Below, piece after piece: positions 34,061 through 47,194 of a DNA stretch of 64,000 nt (the stretch's first letter is position 1; each line of letters opens with the position of its first letter). The DNA lies in contig OW386291.2 in NCBI GenBank assembly GCA_936432065.2, forward strand, positions 15,415,821 through 15,479,820, given 5' to 3'. The notes under the pieces were generated by a model. That model did not search any database. It saw only the letters and a program-made list of their open reading frames with translations, and was not told the DNA's origin. The translations under genes and the position numbers were made by a program. The DNA is from Rutpela maculata. Its lineage: Eukaryota > Arthropoda > Insecta > Coleoptera > Cerambycidae.

Positions 34061-35059
34061 AGATTTATTTCACAGCCACCCCCACGAACCCAAAAGGTGC
34101 GTTTACGTAAGTAATTATGTACGTACATACGTACAGACCAACTGATGGAGACCCATGGCAACTTTCAATAGCAATTTTAGAACTTAATGAACGTACAAGT
34201 TAATCCAAAAATGATACCATTTTTTTTTAAAAGCATCTTCCCTTTTCAAGAAGCTATCAGTAAAATCGATTCCTTGCAGAGTTAAGAGAGTAAAAAAATT
34301 TATATCAGCGAAACTGAATGCTAGCGGGCTAAACGAGAATAAACACACACACACACACACACACACTCACTCAACGGGGGTGAATTTAGAACCTCGTAGT
34401 CGTATAACTCTGTGCTCCATTCTGGACTTTTAGTCACCTATCAGAAAGTGCTGACAAGTACGCTATTTATTATTTACAAACCAAATGGAGGAGTTGAACG
34501 CTTTACAATCAGTAAAATGGCGGTTAGTGCCCTTATCGTAACAACAAGAGTGATGTCGTTAATAATTTCCTTCGTAATTTTCGTAATTCTCTGATCTGAC
34601 AAGAATACGAGAAACTATTTGCTTACGTATATCTATCTGTATTTAATTCCGAGTGTCTCAGTTGAATTTTCTAATTAAATCCCATAAGATAATTTTCTTA
34701 CGAAACTTAGATTTATTAAAATATCATGTCTGTATAACGTGCAGCTTTACATGAATACATATTATTATTAAGTCTTGTATATCTTGACCTAATTCAAAAT
34801 ATTCATCTTTACAAGCTCGCTTCCTTATATGAAAGACGTACTTCAATCCAGAAATTCAGAACGCATTTAAAATATAATATAGAGTAAAAGTGGTTGCTGT
34901 GCTGTGGAGTGGTTTTCTCGGCTTTAAAAAAAATAAGCATCCCTTGGCTATACAAAGTATGTCTCAAAAATCTCTTACAATTTACACTGAAAAAGTACAC
35001 AGGCCAGATTGAAGTCGAAGAATCCGAATATGCTTGATTTGTAATTTAAAGAATTTTAA
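34061..35059. other. No gene; short (CA)n at 34345-34367
   Basis: AT-rich sequence with a CA microsatellite of about eleven units at 34345. No protein or repeat partner recognised. Confidence 0.5.
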
Positions 35060-35061
35060 TA

Positions 35062-36474
35062 CAGGGTGTAATCAGTTCCATGTCATTAAAAAAAACTGGT
35101 GGTGGGGAACGACTAAACAAACAAAAAAACCTTATATAACATGGGGCAAAAACCCATAGTGTTAGAAAAAAAAATAAACAAAATTTTCAGTAAAATTGTT
35201 TGAGAACTGCTGGAATGTTGGGATAGGCTTTGATATTCGTGTATTTCGGCGCCTCTAACCATCAAATACGCTCTTTCAAAGTGCCGCGTTCCTTTGTTAG
35301 AGGCCGCGTGTCGACGAGGACACGAGTTGATAGTCACACTTTTTTATGGCTTTTTAAAATTAGGTAAGGTAAGGTGTTTAGTGGTGCGGTATTTTAGTTT
35401 CTGTGAACATTTCGTTAAGTACACACGTGGAAGCCGTTCCTTGTTTTGTAAGTTACTTTGTTCTTTTGAATTTTGGACCACGTATTTACAGTTAAGATTT
35501 ATTTTATTGACTTACCATTCAAGTCGTTAAGTTCTTGATTACATACAGACTCTACTTGTTCGTTCTTTTTGTGTTTGTTGTGGATTTTGGACCAAGTTTT
35601 TATTTTTATTATCTTTATTGACAACATTAGTTAATAGTTTAGTGTGGTATTTTAATGAGCATAGAAATCATAAAAAATGATCCTAATTTACCAAATGGGT
35701 TGAACGGAGTGCATGTACCGAAAAGTGTATTGATACAGACGGAAGCCATTTCGAACAATTTATGTAAATCAACAAATTTATTGGTAAGTTCTAAATTTAC
35801 CGAATATTTTAGTTTTCGATACCAGATCGGCAATTCGTTAAATAAATCAGATTTTTTCCTAACTTAAAATACACATAATTGTTTTCTGTTATCGTGTATC
35901 TCATACGTCTAACTCTTTATTTCCCAATGTCATGCAATAATTATTCATTTTTTAAGCTTTTAACTCAGAACACTCATTTAGGTTACAAATGTTAATAAAC
36001 CACATTTAAATCTGATAAATTATAAACAACAATAAAAGCTCCAATATTTTGTTCTAAATTAAAAAAACACACATGTTAAGAAATGCTGTATTTAACTTCT
36101 ACGCCCACCATTTGCTTTTGCAGTTCTGCAAAAAGAGATAACGAATTATTTACATTTTTTATTTGAGGCATTCATCAAAGGTGCCGCCCTCCTTTGCTTT
36201 GAACCGCCGCGCCGACCGGCGGAACGAGTCGGTCGGTAATCTTTGCACTTTTTTATGACAATTTAAAAGTTGTATAATTGGGAACTACTACACGTCCATT
36301 GACCCAGAAAGGCAGTGGTTCTCAAATGTTTTCTACTCTAATATTCAAATTGTTGACCTAGGTCAGTTTTTTACAAAGTGACCCTAGGGGGAAATATCAC
36401 AAAGGTATTTTGTTTGTCTAGTCGGTCCCCATTACCAATTTTTTTTTTAATGACATGAAACTGATTACACCCTG
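35062..36474 (+). mobile_element. mariner-like element, internally deleted, with TIRs and TA duplication
   Basis: The ends are CAGGGTGTAATCAGTTCCAT on the left and its reverse complement ATGAAACTGATTACACCCTG on the right. Similarity continues about 60 bp inward (GGGGAMCGACTARACAAAC). TA flanks both sides (35060-35061, 36475-36476). The inside keeps only the transposase C-terminus (35687-35767). Between, GC-rich motifs such as GAGGCCGCGTG and GAACCGCCGCGCC near each end look like remains of UTR. Confidence 0.85.
35687..35767 (+). pseudogene. mariner transposase C-terminal remnant
   Basis: An open segment following a TAA reads FTKWVERSACTEKCIDTDG then SHFEQFM and stop at 35765-35767. The end pattern R...CI...G.HFEQ is that of mariner-type transposases. 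The overlapping ORF from 35655 in another frame (70 codons) has no motif and is regarded as a shadow. The catalytic domain has been lost, explaining the 1.4-kb size. Confidence 0.65.
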
Positions 36475-36721
36475 TATTTGATTAATTTTATTTTGACTTA
36501 AGTATATTAATGAAATAATTCATGCGGTAGATTTAGATGATAATTATGTTTTCACTATAGTTCCGAATCTGGATCAAGTGTTTTATATTACTTAATTGGT
36601 TAGATTCCATGAGCTTTTAAAGAGAGTTTTCTACATAAGTTGTTAAACATTTTATTAAAAACTTGCACAGGAAGACGATTGCGATCCAACTTTTGATAAA
36701 ATTCTGCAAAAAATGAAATGT

Positions 36722-36920
36722 AAAAAAACTTTTTAAACACAATCTTCTATTATTATTTAGGTGTACTAAAACAATAAAAAAAGACTAATAAGTTAATTGT
36801 CATATTTTTTTTCTATTCACGCGACAAGCTTTTAAGACAATTAATTTTCTTTTTTTTATTTTTTTCATTTTACTACACCTAAATGATAATAAAAGCTTGT
36901 TTTTAAAAAGTTCTTTTTAT
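36722..36920. repeat. About 200-bp foldback repeat
   Basis: AAAAAACTTTTTAAACACAA, then TTATTATTTAGGTGTACTA on the left pairs with TACTACACCTAAATGATAAT and TTTTTAAAAAGTTCTTTT on the right. The arms are about 55-60 bp and imperfect. The interior is A/T-rich; no coding sequence. Confidence 0.7.
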
Positions 36921-36967
36921 ATTTTATTTTATTTTAAAATTTTTAGTTACGTCTAAATTATTTTATT

Positions 36968-37656
36968 ACTTCCACATCCAGTGGAAGTATAGTAACGACA
37001 AAAAAATTTTTAAAAATTTTTATTGTTCAAATAGACTTAAAATGTCATGAAACGTCGAGATTTCAAGTTTGAGCGAAAAAAAATTTCTGTCTGTCGGTCT
37101 GTCGGTCTGTAACTTTTTTTGTGCGCACGTTTACTCTGGAACCGTTTGAGATATTGACTTGAAATTTAGTACACATATGTACTTTAACGAGATCTAGAAC
37201 GAGATTATATTTTCATCTTGTTCCGTCGAAGGGTTGGGGGGTAAATTGGGGTAAATTTGGAGTAAATAGGTAAATCAAGCAGGTAAGAGTTCATAAAATT
37301 GATATTTAGTATAGACAAGAGAAGCTAAGGTCTCAAAAAAAAATTTGGCATTAGCCACCCCAATTACCACCCCCACCCCATTATTAAAGGGGATGAAAAA
37401 AATGTGATTTAGTGCGTGTACAAGAACCAGAAATCTCAAAATATATTTTACTTTATCCACCCCCACTCCCACCCCCTGTCACCACCCCCACCCCACTACC
37501 GATGTGGGGTATCGTTTTATGGGTTTTTGGGGTAGAGGATTTCAAATATTATATTATTAAAGTTCCATAAACAATTATTTCCAGATACAAAATTTTTTCG
37601 TTGTGTGACTTGGATAGAAAATCCGGATGTGGAAGTAGTGATTCCTTGGGCAGCGG
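36968..37656 (+). repeat. Family A, complete plus-orientation copy
   Basis: It runs from ACTTCCACATCCAGTGGAAG to TGATTCCTTGGGCAGCGG with all internal landmarks and no visible large deletion, about 690 bp. This is the best reference copy in the window. The only ORFs are short and without motif, so the element is non-autonomous. Confidence 0.85.
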
Positions 37657-37994
37657 TTTTTTATATTCATACTTAAAGTACCGGAAACCTGGCTGCACGC
37701 GTCCGTAGTTAAAACCGGATCTTTCGTCATTTCTTAGAATATAACGTCTGAGTGAATACAGTATGAGATCAAAAAAACTAAAAATTATATTGTTAAAACT
37801 AAGAAACCCACTTTTTGGTACCATTTTATTGTATTATCACCAGAACTACACGTGTATGCAAAATTTCAGGTTAATTGGACGTCGCCTCGTTAAGAGGTTC
37901 AAAATTGACTTCGAAGAGTCCGCCTAAATATACTAACGTACTAACTAACTAACTAGTGTAGCGGCGTGAGCCCCCAAAGATGCATATTTAGCGA
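37657..37994. other. No gene; decayed repeat-like DNA
   Basis: Includes ACTAACTAACTAACTA just before the long-arm element and a TTTCAGGTTAATTGGACG phrase reminiscent of DNA-transposon ends. Nothing firm. Confidence 0.35.
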
Positions 37995-39044
37995 GCAACC
38001 TAACAATGGGGTAGAACAAAAGAAACTATATATGAAAATGTAGGTCATAACTTATCACATCAGGAAATGCATGTTATCCAATCTATAAGTTGGTATAAGG
38101 GATAATTACAGCCCAGAAAGTAATTTTTTTTAAAACATGTGTTTTTACTTACCATTTTTACTCTAATTTGATAAAAATTCATGACAGAGGATATTTCTTT
38201 ATGCCAAAATGTTCACAATTATTTGCTGAATTCGTCCATATATAAAAATCGCAAAACTAATCATTCACGGTAAATCGAAGGGGGAGTAACAGTGTGTGTG
38301 CTACGGTAAGTCTAAACTTCTATTGGCCATAACTTTTGATTTCACGCTTACCAAAATTCTGATACATACATAGAAAACTTTGTTATTCTCTTAGCTTTAA
38401 TTTAAGTACAAATACATGGAGATCCGTGTTACATTTTGTGATAATAATAGTATGAATTATAACGCAATGTCACGAATGTCTGCGCACCAAAGCTAAGTCG
38501 GTCTTATGAATGCATAGCCATGCGCGCTCAAAAAATCGACCTTATTGCTGATTTGCATAAGGGTATGGAACCGAAATTATGCCGTTAACTCATGTTATAG
38601 GGTTTTGAGCTGTAATAATGAACAATTAAAATTAAGTATGTAAAGTAAAATGTTTATCTCATGACTTTTTAAACACATAAACACTTTTACTTAATAATAA
38701 ATTGGCAGTTACAAAATTAATAAAAAGTTATTGTAGGAAACAAAACTTAAAAGCGATTTTACATTTTTAGGATTATTATTCCGAACATATAAGTTTATAC
38801 AGCAAGAGCTGTATAGACATATTTTATGAACAAAATAGCATTACTTTAATTTGTTCATTCAAATTGAAAATGTTTATTTCTAATAAAACTTATTTGCGAT
38901 AATGACAAACAGTCAAATGACAAGGAAAATCACCACTAAACCTCATCTCATGCAATATACACATGTATAAAAGAACAGAGGTGTCAACAAATATTAGGCT
39001 ACAAGCATGAGCGTCCACAAAAATATTTTCAGGGGGAGCATAAA

Positions 39045-39995
<951 letters not shown>

Positions 39996-40034
39996 TTCAC
40001 CTACGACATATAAAATATATACCAATTCGTAATA

Positions 40035-40640
40035 ATGTACGGATTGGTATTTGCTAGTCACTGCCCACCATACATGCTTCAACTGGATGCAACACGACTA
40101 GTGCTTTATACGGGATTGGAAAAAGAAATTGCATATACCTTTTTAAAACAAAATAAGAGCACGCTTGAACTTGATAAAGTGACAGCCTTTATAAACGATG
40201 CCGTCAAAATTGCTCGTAGATATGTTCCGTTGCTATACAAATCAAAAACTTGTGAAGATGTAGATGATTTAAGGTACAATCTTCTTCAAAATTTGACCAT
40301 TGCTAATTTTCCACCAATTGAGGATTCCTTTATACATCACGTAAGACGTTTCTTGTTACAAGCAAAAATTTGGTGTAATAGTCATGACTCATCGTATAGG
40401 GCAAATCCTGTTGGAATGGGATGGTCCTTTGATGGAAATTATATTTTACCGATGTCTATTTGGAAACAGCGCATAAGGAAGTACGCGAACTTATCTATAT
40501 TATAAGGACAAGGATGCATGTGATATTTTAAAATGTAAGTGTTTTAAGGCTGGTTTAAAATGTAGTGATATATGCAAATGTCCCTTATTTTGGAACAATA
40601 TGGAATTGGAGGTTTTATACGCATCTAGCAGCAAAGATGA
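40035..40640 (+). pseudogene. TGCDT/HEEAD-family protein, C-terminal part (uncharacterised)
   Basis: An open frame of 156 codons starts MYGLVFASHC. It contains ARRYVPLLYKSKTCEDVDDL, which aligns with the FVVLMY...VNDVR block of the gene at 22510-24786. NFPPIEDSFIHHVRRFLLQA, KIWCNSHDS and NPVGMGW follow, matching PP...H..R...Q..W....GW. The reading ends LPMSIWKQR at 40505 but continues in another frame as KCKCFKAGLKCSDICKC (about 40530-40590), the Cys-rich tail. The N-terminal half with HEEAD and TGCDT is absent, and a LINE sits immediately upstream. The protein is more diverged from the 22-kb copy than the two other fragments' surroundings would suggest, so it is probably a separate subfamily. 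Function unknown. Confidence 0.7.
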
Positions 40641-41855
40641 ATTTTAAACTATATGTTACATCTGTAGACAGAGCAAATCTAACTATTTGCGATACTGTTA
40701 AATTTTTCAGCAGATAGGGATACATTTTACTCTAATGTCATAGGTGAATATACATATTTGCTCCCCTTAAGAATATTTTTGTGGACGCTCATGCTTGCAG
40801 CCTAATATTTGTCGACACTTTTTGTTTTTTTGTTATGTATGTGTATATTGCAAAAAATTTAGTGATGGCTTTCCTTGTCATATGACTGTTTGACATTATT
40901 TCACATTAAAATATTATTAGAAATAAACATTTTCAACTTGAATGGACAAAATAGAGCAATAATGGCTGTCTGTACAACTTTCGCTGTTTGATGCTTTTAC
41001 TATTCGAGAATTTTCATTACGCACTATAATAATACGAAATAATAATTCTAATAATGTAAACTCGCTTTTAAGTTTTGTTCCATATACATAATAACTTCTA
41101 CTTTTAACAAGAACTTTTTTTAGCTTGTAATGTCAATTTATTAATAAAAGTGTATATATGTTTAAAAATCATAAGATAAAACATTTTACTTCGCATACTT
41201 AATTTTAATTGTTCATTATTACAGCTCAAAACCTTATAACATGAGTTAACGGCATATTTTTCCTTCCATGCCTTATGCAAATCAGCAATAAGGTCGATTT
41301 TTCGAGCGCGCATGGCCACGCATTCATAAGACCGACTTAGCTTTGGTACGCAGAAATTCGTGACATTGGGTTACAATTTATACTATTATTATCACAAAAT
41401 GAATACGTGGCTCCATGTATTTGTACTTAAATTAAAGCTAAGAGAATAACAAAGTTTTCTATGTATGTATCAGAATTTTGGTAAGCGTGAAATCAAAAGT
41501 TATGGCCAATAGAAGTTTACCGTGGCACGCACACTGTTATACTCCCCCTTTGATTCACCGTGAATGATTAGTTTTGCGATTTTTAAATAGTTGGTATGTA
41601 TGGACGAATTCAGCAAATAATTGTGAACATTTTGGCATAAAAAAATATCCTCTATCATGTAGTTTCATCGAATTAGAGTAAAAATGGTAAGTAAAAACAC
41701 ATGTTTTTAAAAAAATTACTTTTTGGGCTGTAACTACCCCTTATACCAACTTACAGATTGGATAACATGCATTTTGTGATGTAATAAGTTATTACTAATA
41801 TTTTGATATATAGTTTGCTTTGTTCTACTCCATTGATAGGTTGATGATACAATTT

Positions 41856-42026
41856 GAATGGGCGGCAGCTGCATTAAACTAGCATACAAAATTAAACTTG
41901 TAAAAATAAAAATACTACATAGTATACTGACGAGCATTTTGTCTTCCAAACTGGCATTATCGGCTGATGATTCAAATTAAAAATATAAAAATTAATTGTC
42001 TCTAGAGTATTAACTCATTGCTCATT

Positions 42027-42065
<39 letters not shown>

Positions 42066-42985
42066 TATACTAGGTATAGAATGTTGAAAAATTATGTAAA
42101 TACTTCAGCAAAGCCGGCAAAGAATATAATGTTTACATATAATTTTATAATAGAGACCTGACATGCACAAAACTACAGAATAGACATAATCTATTCGAAA
42201 TGTTCCATAGATTAAATCAAAGCTGAAATTACTTTCGGAAAATCCGAAAGAAAAAGAATTCTAATGAATAGTAAATATCCATGTATGTTTTCACGGTAAT
42301 AGTAATAACTAATCTTTTTTTTATTTATTTTCAGGTGACTGCCGATTTTCCGCCCATTTTCTTTGTGCATCCACCTAGAGGTAACAGAAATATTTATATA
42401 CTTCTTATTAAAAACATAAAACAGGTTACAAGTAAAAAAGTAATGATAAAAATTCATTTAAAAATGTGCATATGTATTAAAATGCCAATTAAAAAGTACG
42501 TTGTAAATATTACCATGTTTAGCACCCTTGTTTTTTACATGCAATACACCAAAATTTTTTTTTTTAAATAAATTGGATAATTTTCTCCATATTTAAAGGA
42601 GAAACAATATTTCTCTATCGCTTTACTCTAATAACCACAAGAACTCGAAAAAGAAGTTTTTTGCTGTAAATCGTCTCAATGGTTCTAAATTTAAAAAAGT
42701 TGAAAAAACTGAACTGCTTTAAAAAAATCACTAAAACTTCGCCCAGTTAATTGAACCTTATAGTCATAATATCAATATTGAAGTCTGTTAAAAATATATT
42801 TCATTCCATAATTTGTCTTTTTTTACAATAATGACTATTATAAAAATGCTGGGTTATCTAAAATCAAGCTATTATAAAAAAAATTTCTTTTAACCTCCTA
42901 AATAAAATAAAATAATAATACCTGTTAATAGTTAAATGTGCATATACTAATTTTAATTTAATTAAGTTTAAATTTGCAAATTTAT
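41856..42985. other. No gene; (TG)n at 42030-42063
   Basis: AT-rich with a TG microsatellite of about 17 units. A weak reading around 42340 (ADFPPIFFVHPP) is too short to assign. Confidence 0.5.
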
Positions 42986-42989
42986 TTCG

Positions 42990-43228
42990 TTCTCACTTCA
43001 TTATTTGGTACCGCCCTATTTTTATTACTGTTTTTTTTTTTAATTTTATTATGAACACGTGATATAGTTTTGCTAATGAGGTTGAAACTTTGATCAATAA
43101 TTTGTATTGTTTTTCGGTACCCTTGATATGGCTATTTAAGTTTAAATATTAACTTATTATCAATAATATGCATGTATTTATATGGACTACAATAAACGTT
43201 ATTATTATTATTATTATTATTATCATTA
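42990..43228 (+). repeat. Truncated LINE 3' end with (ATT)n tail
   Basis: GGACTACAATAAACGTTATT followed by ATT units at about 43196-43221 is the usual 3' end of CR1/Jockey-type LINEs. The upstream 200 bp would be 3' UTR; no coding part was recognised. Confidence 0.55.
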
Positions 43229-44189
43229 ATACATAAAATTTCTCGTAAAAAGACTCATTTCTTTAAGAAATAAAAAGTATAATTGTATTTCAAACAATAT
43301 TAAATTATTTTGTGAGTCTTTAAAATAACTCGAATTTAAATTGTGGTACGAATTAGGGAACAATACACTAATTTACAGGACAACAATGTCATTTATTGTC
43401 CCCTTTCGTAGACTGGAAACTTAATTCTCCTTCGTTCTAATAACTTACTGAAAATTGCAACGTCGGACTGACACAAGATCCCCCCTACCGCACTTTTAAC
43501 GAAGACAGACACCGAGCTTTTAACCTAAAGCCTTTTATTTTGGGACGTTGTCAGACATATTTCACAAGTAATGCTAAACTTTCATAAATTCTGTAAGTCT
43601 TGTTAAATTAAACTCCGCAAATTATTTTCATGTTATGTTTTGATGCACCTTAATGAATGTAACATAGTTAGTATACAGCTAGTTTATTAAATTTACGGGT
43701 ATATTATGGCATTGTTCACTGTTAGTTACAAAACTTACCTATCTGGACCGTATAAAGCGCATTACGTTACAGGATTTCAAAATAAAAAGCAGCAGGCTTT
43801 ATTCGAGCTAAATCGTATTTTGTTACATGTTCGGATTCGTATGAATTAATTCAATTTTACCTCAAGTTTGTAAAATAATGATGTAATAATGATCTAGATT
43901 CAGTGTAACCTCATACAGAAACCAGAATATTTGTGTGGAAACGAAATAGGGCAGTCCTGGAAGAACTTAAATAGTAGATGTAGTTCAACGTTAATAAATT
44001 GTACCTATATTTGCAGAAACCAATTAAAACTGGAAAGCAATAAAAAGTAGCAAAACAGGTCATTTTTTTCCATTTTCTAATTATAAATCTAAAACAATAA
44101 TCCTACTTTTACCTATTAACAAACTAAGATAGAAAAAAAGTAAAAGTATACCGTATACTACATAATATAATTAAATACAAACTTCCTAA
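43229..44189. other. No recognised gene
   Basis: AT-rich intergenic sequence without identified repeats or motifs. Confidence 0.5.
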
Positions 44190-44273
44190 AAAGTCACCAT
44201 TTCCACATCCAGATTTCCTATATAAGTCTCTTATAACGAAAATAACTTTGATACTATATTCGCACTCCACTAT
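44190..44273 (-). repeat. Family A fragment, left of the family B insertion
   Basis: CCATTTCCACATCCAG through CGCACTCCACTAT is the terminal part of family A on the minus strand. It continues at 46634 after the family B element, showing that B inserted into A. Confidence 0.75.
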
Positions 44274-44874
44274 TAGTCCAGTCAACGAATAGCTCAAAGG
44301 GTGGTGTAGAGTGCGTGAGCAGGGACCTAAGCGATTCCTTCAGAAAGTTGTTCAGGGTACTTAGAGAGTGAACGTACTAAAAGTCCTGACGCCTAGGAGG
44401 TGAGCCGGAGGGGTGGGGGGGGGAAAGAATGTCCCACTTTTAGTTTTTTCGCTTATATCTCGAAAATAGTGTGTCGTAGGGAAAAAATTTACTAATACCA
44501 AATGAAAGCTCATGAAATTCTCTACAACTTTCATTTTATATACTTTTTTCGAATTCGCAACAGTTTTCGAGCTACACACTCCGGAAAAGTAAAAATTTTT
44601 ACGCCACAGCTAGGGTAAAAGCACTGGTTGTGGCCACTATCGTAGTTATTTTGCTCATCCTCCCTTCCGACAAATCAGTGACATTACGTCAATTGCGAAT
44701 GGGGTGGTGGGAGAAGCCACAATAAATTGCTACGATGCTGTTCGAGTTGGTAAAGAGGCAATGAATAAGTAGTGGACTTGCCATTCTCAGACATCAAGTT
44801 GTCCCGCACAGATCGTGCATTCACTCTTTCCTCTGTCATTATTTGAAATAGGTACAAAGTTTGAAATAGGTACA

Positions 44875-45800
44875 AAACTTAAATATACTAATACATATAA
44901 CTACTGATAAACTCCATATAAGTAATTTACATTAAAAACCCATTTTACGCAGCAAATATTATAAAAACTTCGCATTTCCTATTAATATATCCAAACGCTG
45001 GTAGACCTCAGGCAAGCAATTTACATTAAAAACACATTTCAAATAGCCGCACATCAGATTACATTTAGAACTTATAAAAAAACTTTGTACCTCAAATACT
45101 ATAAAAACTTACGTATACTAATAGGTTTCATACGAGGAATGTACATTTAAAACACACACACACACACACATAATTAAAACTTATGAAAGTTTAGTGTTAC
45201 ATACTCCAGCCTCCAGTAGAGGGAGCTCTTATACATGTCGCTAATTCATATCTAATCTAATGTGACCTAAGAAACTAGCGTGGGCTTGTTAAATTCAAAG
45301 TCAAGCAGTCTCTTTTACTGCTAACTTATTAACTGCGAATAGGCTAGAACGCTAGAGAAAACAAGGACTTTTGCAGTATTTAGTGTTTACCACTATATTA
45401 CTATTGATATTTGAAATATTAATAGTAAGTAAATAATATTTACTTACCTATGTAAGTTTATAGGATTTGGCATTAAAAATATATTTCAAATACACAACCA
45501 AAATCTGTAAAAAACATATCAATACTAATAGAATTTCTATGGGAAATTTACATTCAGAACACTATACAAACCTATAACAACCTATAGAAACTTTTAAATA
45601 CATGTACTATAAAAACTCCTCAATACTAATAGATATCATGTGGGAATGTACATTCAAACCACTAGAAAAACCTATAAAAATTTTTAATTACATATACTAT
45701 AAAAGCTCATCAATACTGGTAGATACCATATGAGAATTTACAATTAAAACACATTTCAAATACACACATCAAAAATGATAAAAACTTATACATTTTTTTT
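44875..45800. repeat. Degenerate tandem-like repeats of about 90-105 bp
   Basis: Variants of ATACTAATAG, CATTYAAAACACATTTCAAA, and TACTATAAAAACTC recur in the same order, most clearly at 45478-45800 with starts near 45520, 45622 and 45710. The period varies because of indels. (CA)n occurs at 45152-45168. Confidence 0.5.
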
Positions 45801-45899
45801 ATAAGTTTTTATAAGGATTTTTTGACAGGGTAAGGTTGACCACGCATTTTTACTTTTTTTTCAATATAGTTATACACTCTTGGACGTGTAGTCCACTGT

Positions 45900-46220
45900 T
45901 CAAAATTTCTCCATCGTTGATACTTTTTTTGTTATGATGTCTACTTCTTCATTATGTTCTAAGCCTGTATGAGCTTTAACCCACACAAGTTTGATTAACC
46001 TTCCTCTTTCTTTTAATTTATTTACTAATATTTTAATTTCAGCAATACGCGTATGAATAGTGTAGTTAATGTCTTGACTGTTAGCAATACTTTGAAGAAC
46101 AGACAGTGAATCCGATAAAATAGTGCAATGTTCATGTTCATTTCTGACGACGTATTCTAAGGCTTTGAGGATAGCCTCGGCACTATAAATAGAGGTATCT
46201 TCGTTAAGTTTGTATGATCT
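45900..46220 (-). pseudogene. LINE RNase H domain fragment
   Basis: On the minus strand: IYSAEAILKALEYVV with the second acidic residue, HCTILSDSLSVLQSI with the conserved Asp-Ser, then LIKLVWVKAHTGLEHNEEVD with the His and last Asp, and a stop at 45900-45902. This SDSxxVLxxI...WVKAHxGxxGNExxD pattern is that of RNase H in I/Jockey-type LINEs. The first catalytic Asp block is missing. It lies within the family B inverted repeats, in place of the gene found in the other B copy. Confidence 0.8.
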
Positions 46221-46633
46221 GTGTATAAAATTAAATTAATAAAATTAGTTACCTTATGTGTGACTTTTTTTATCATCTTTAAAATACAATTTTCTATTTT
46301 TCAGGTAAAAATCTGTTTTTCGAACATTTTTACTTTTCCGGAGCGTGTAGCTCAAAAACGGTTGCGAATTCGAAAAAAATATATAAAATGAAAGTTGTCG
46401 AGAATTTCATGAGCTTTCATTCATATGAAAATTTTTCCCTACGACGCACCATTTTCGAGATATAAGCGAAAAAACCAAAAGTGGGACATTCTTCCCCCCC
46501 CCACCCCTCCGGCTCACCTCCTAGACGTCAGGACTTTTAGTATGTTTACTCCTTAACAACCCTGAACAACTTTCTGAAGGAATCGCTTAGGTCCCTGCTC
46601 ACGCACTCTACATCTTCTTTATTGACTGAGCTA

Positions 46634-46720
46634 TATGTAGAAATAATTATTTATAGAAATTTAATTAAAAAAAACCCATAAAACGATATGCCACATCGAT
46701 CGTGGGGATGGTAGTGGGGT
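46634..46720 (-). repeat. Family A fragment, right of the family B insertion
   Basis: Continues the copy at 44190-44273 with TATGTAGAAATAATTATTTA, AACCCATAAAACGATATGCC and ACATCGATCGTGGGGATGG. It is lost after about 46720. Confidence 0.75.
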
Positions 46721-47194
46721 GGCTGAAGTAATTATCTCTGAACCACTTTCTGATATAATAAATAGTTGTTTTTTCGAAGGGATATTTCTTAGTAAATTAA
46801 AAATTAATAAAATATTCCCATATACCAGGTGTCCAAAATGTCTGGAAACGGTCAAATATCTCGAGAAATACACATTTGATCCAAAAAAGAAAAACGTGTC
46901 CTTAATAATTTTAAAAGGGCTATTCAATGATAGCAAACGCTCTACCTCTTGGAGTGGGGCGGGGGCAACTTTAAAATCTTAAATTTTTTATTGCAGAATC
47001 GGATTCTACGGCAAAAATTACGTCAAGTTTGTCTGAAACGTTTTTTTCGATTCGTGACAGATGGCGCTGTAATCGCAAAAATATTTCTTTTCGTAATTTC
47101 TAAAAAATTCTACGGAAGAATGAAAAATAATAAAGTACGAGTTCATTTTCTTGAAAAAGCCATTCAATGGTGTTAAATTTAATCACTCATTATC
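46721..47194. other. Unclassified repeat-like DNA
   Basis: Contains CGGTCAAATATCTCGAGAAA and GTGACAGATGGCGCTGTAAT, phrases of a type often seen in non-autonomous elements, and two overlapping ORFs of 75-91 codons without motifs. No second copy in the window. Confidence 0.4.

Larger units (their letters stand above)
44274..46633. mobile_element. Inverted-repeat element family B, complete, with TAT duplication
   Basis: It begins TAGTCCAGTCAACG and ends TTGACTGAGCTA, flanked by TAT at 44271-44273 and 46634-46636. An uninterrupted family A sequence has CCACTATGTGGAAATA at this point, so a 3-bp duplication is supported. The arms of about 330 bp share GTAGAGTGCGTGAGCAGGG, AGGTGAGCCGGAGGG, GGGACATTCTT in reverse, and CTCCGGAAAAGT. 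The interior holds a short minus-strand protein scrap near 44690-44840 (ERVNARSVRDNLMSENGKST), a degenerate tandem repeat and an RNase H relic. Confidence 0.85.

Noticed and set aside
46719..47176. Two overlapping ORFs of 75-91 codons
   Set aside because: They read through unclassified repeat-like DNA and show no conserved motif.
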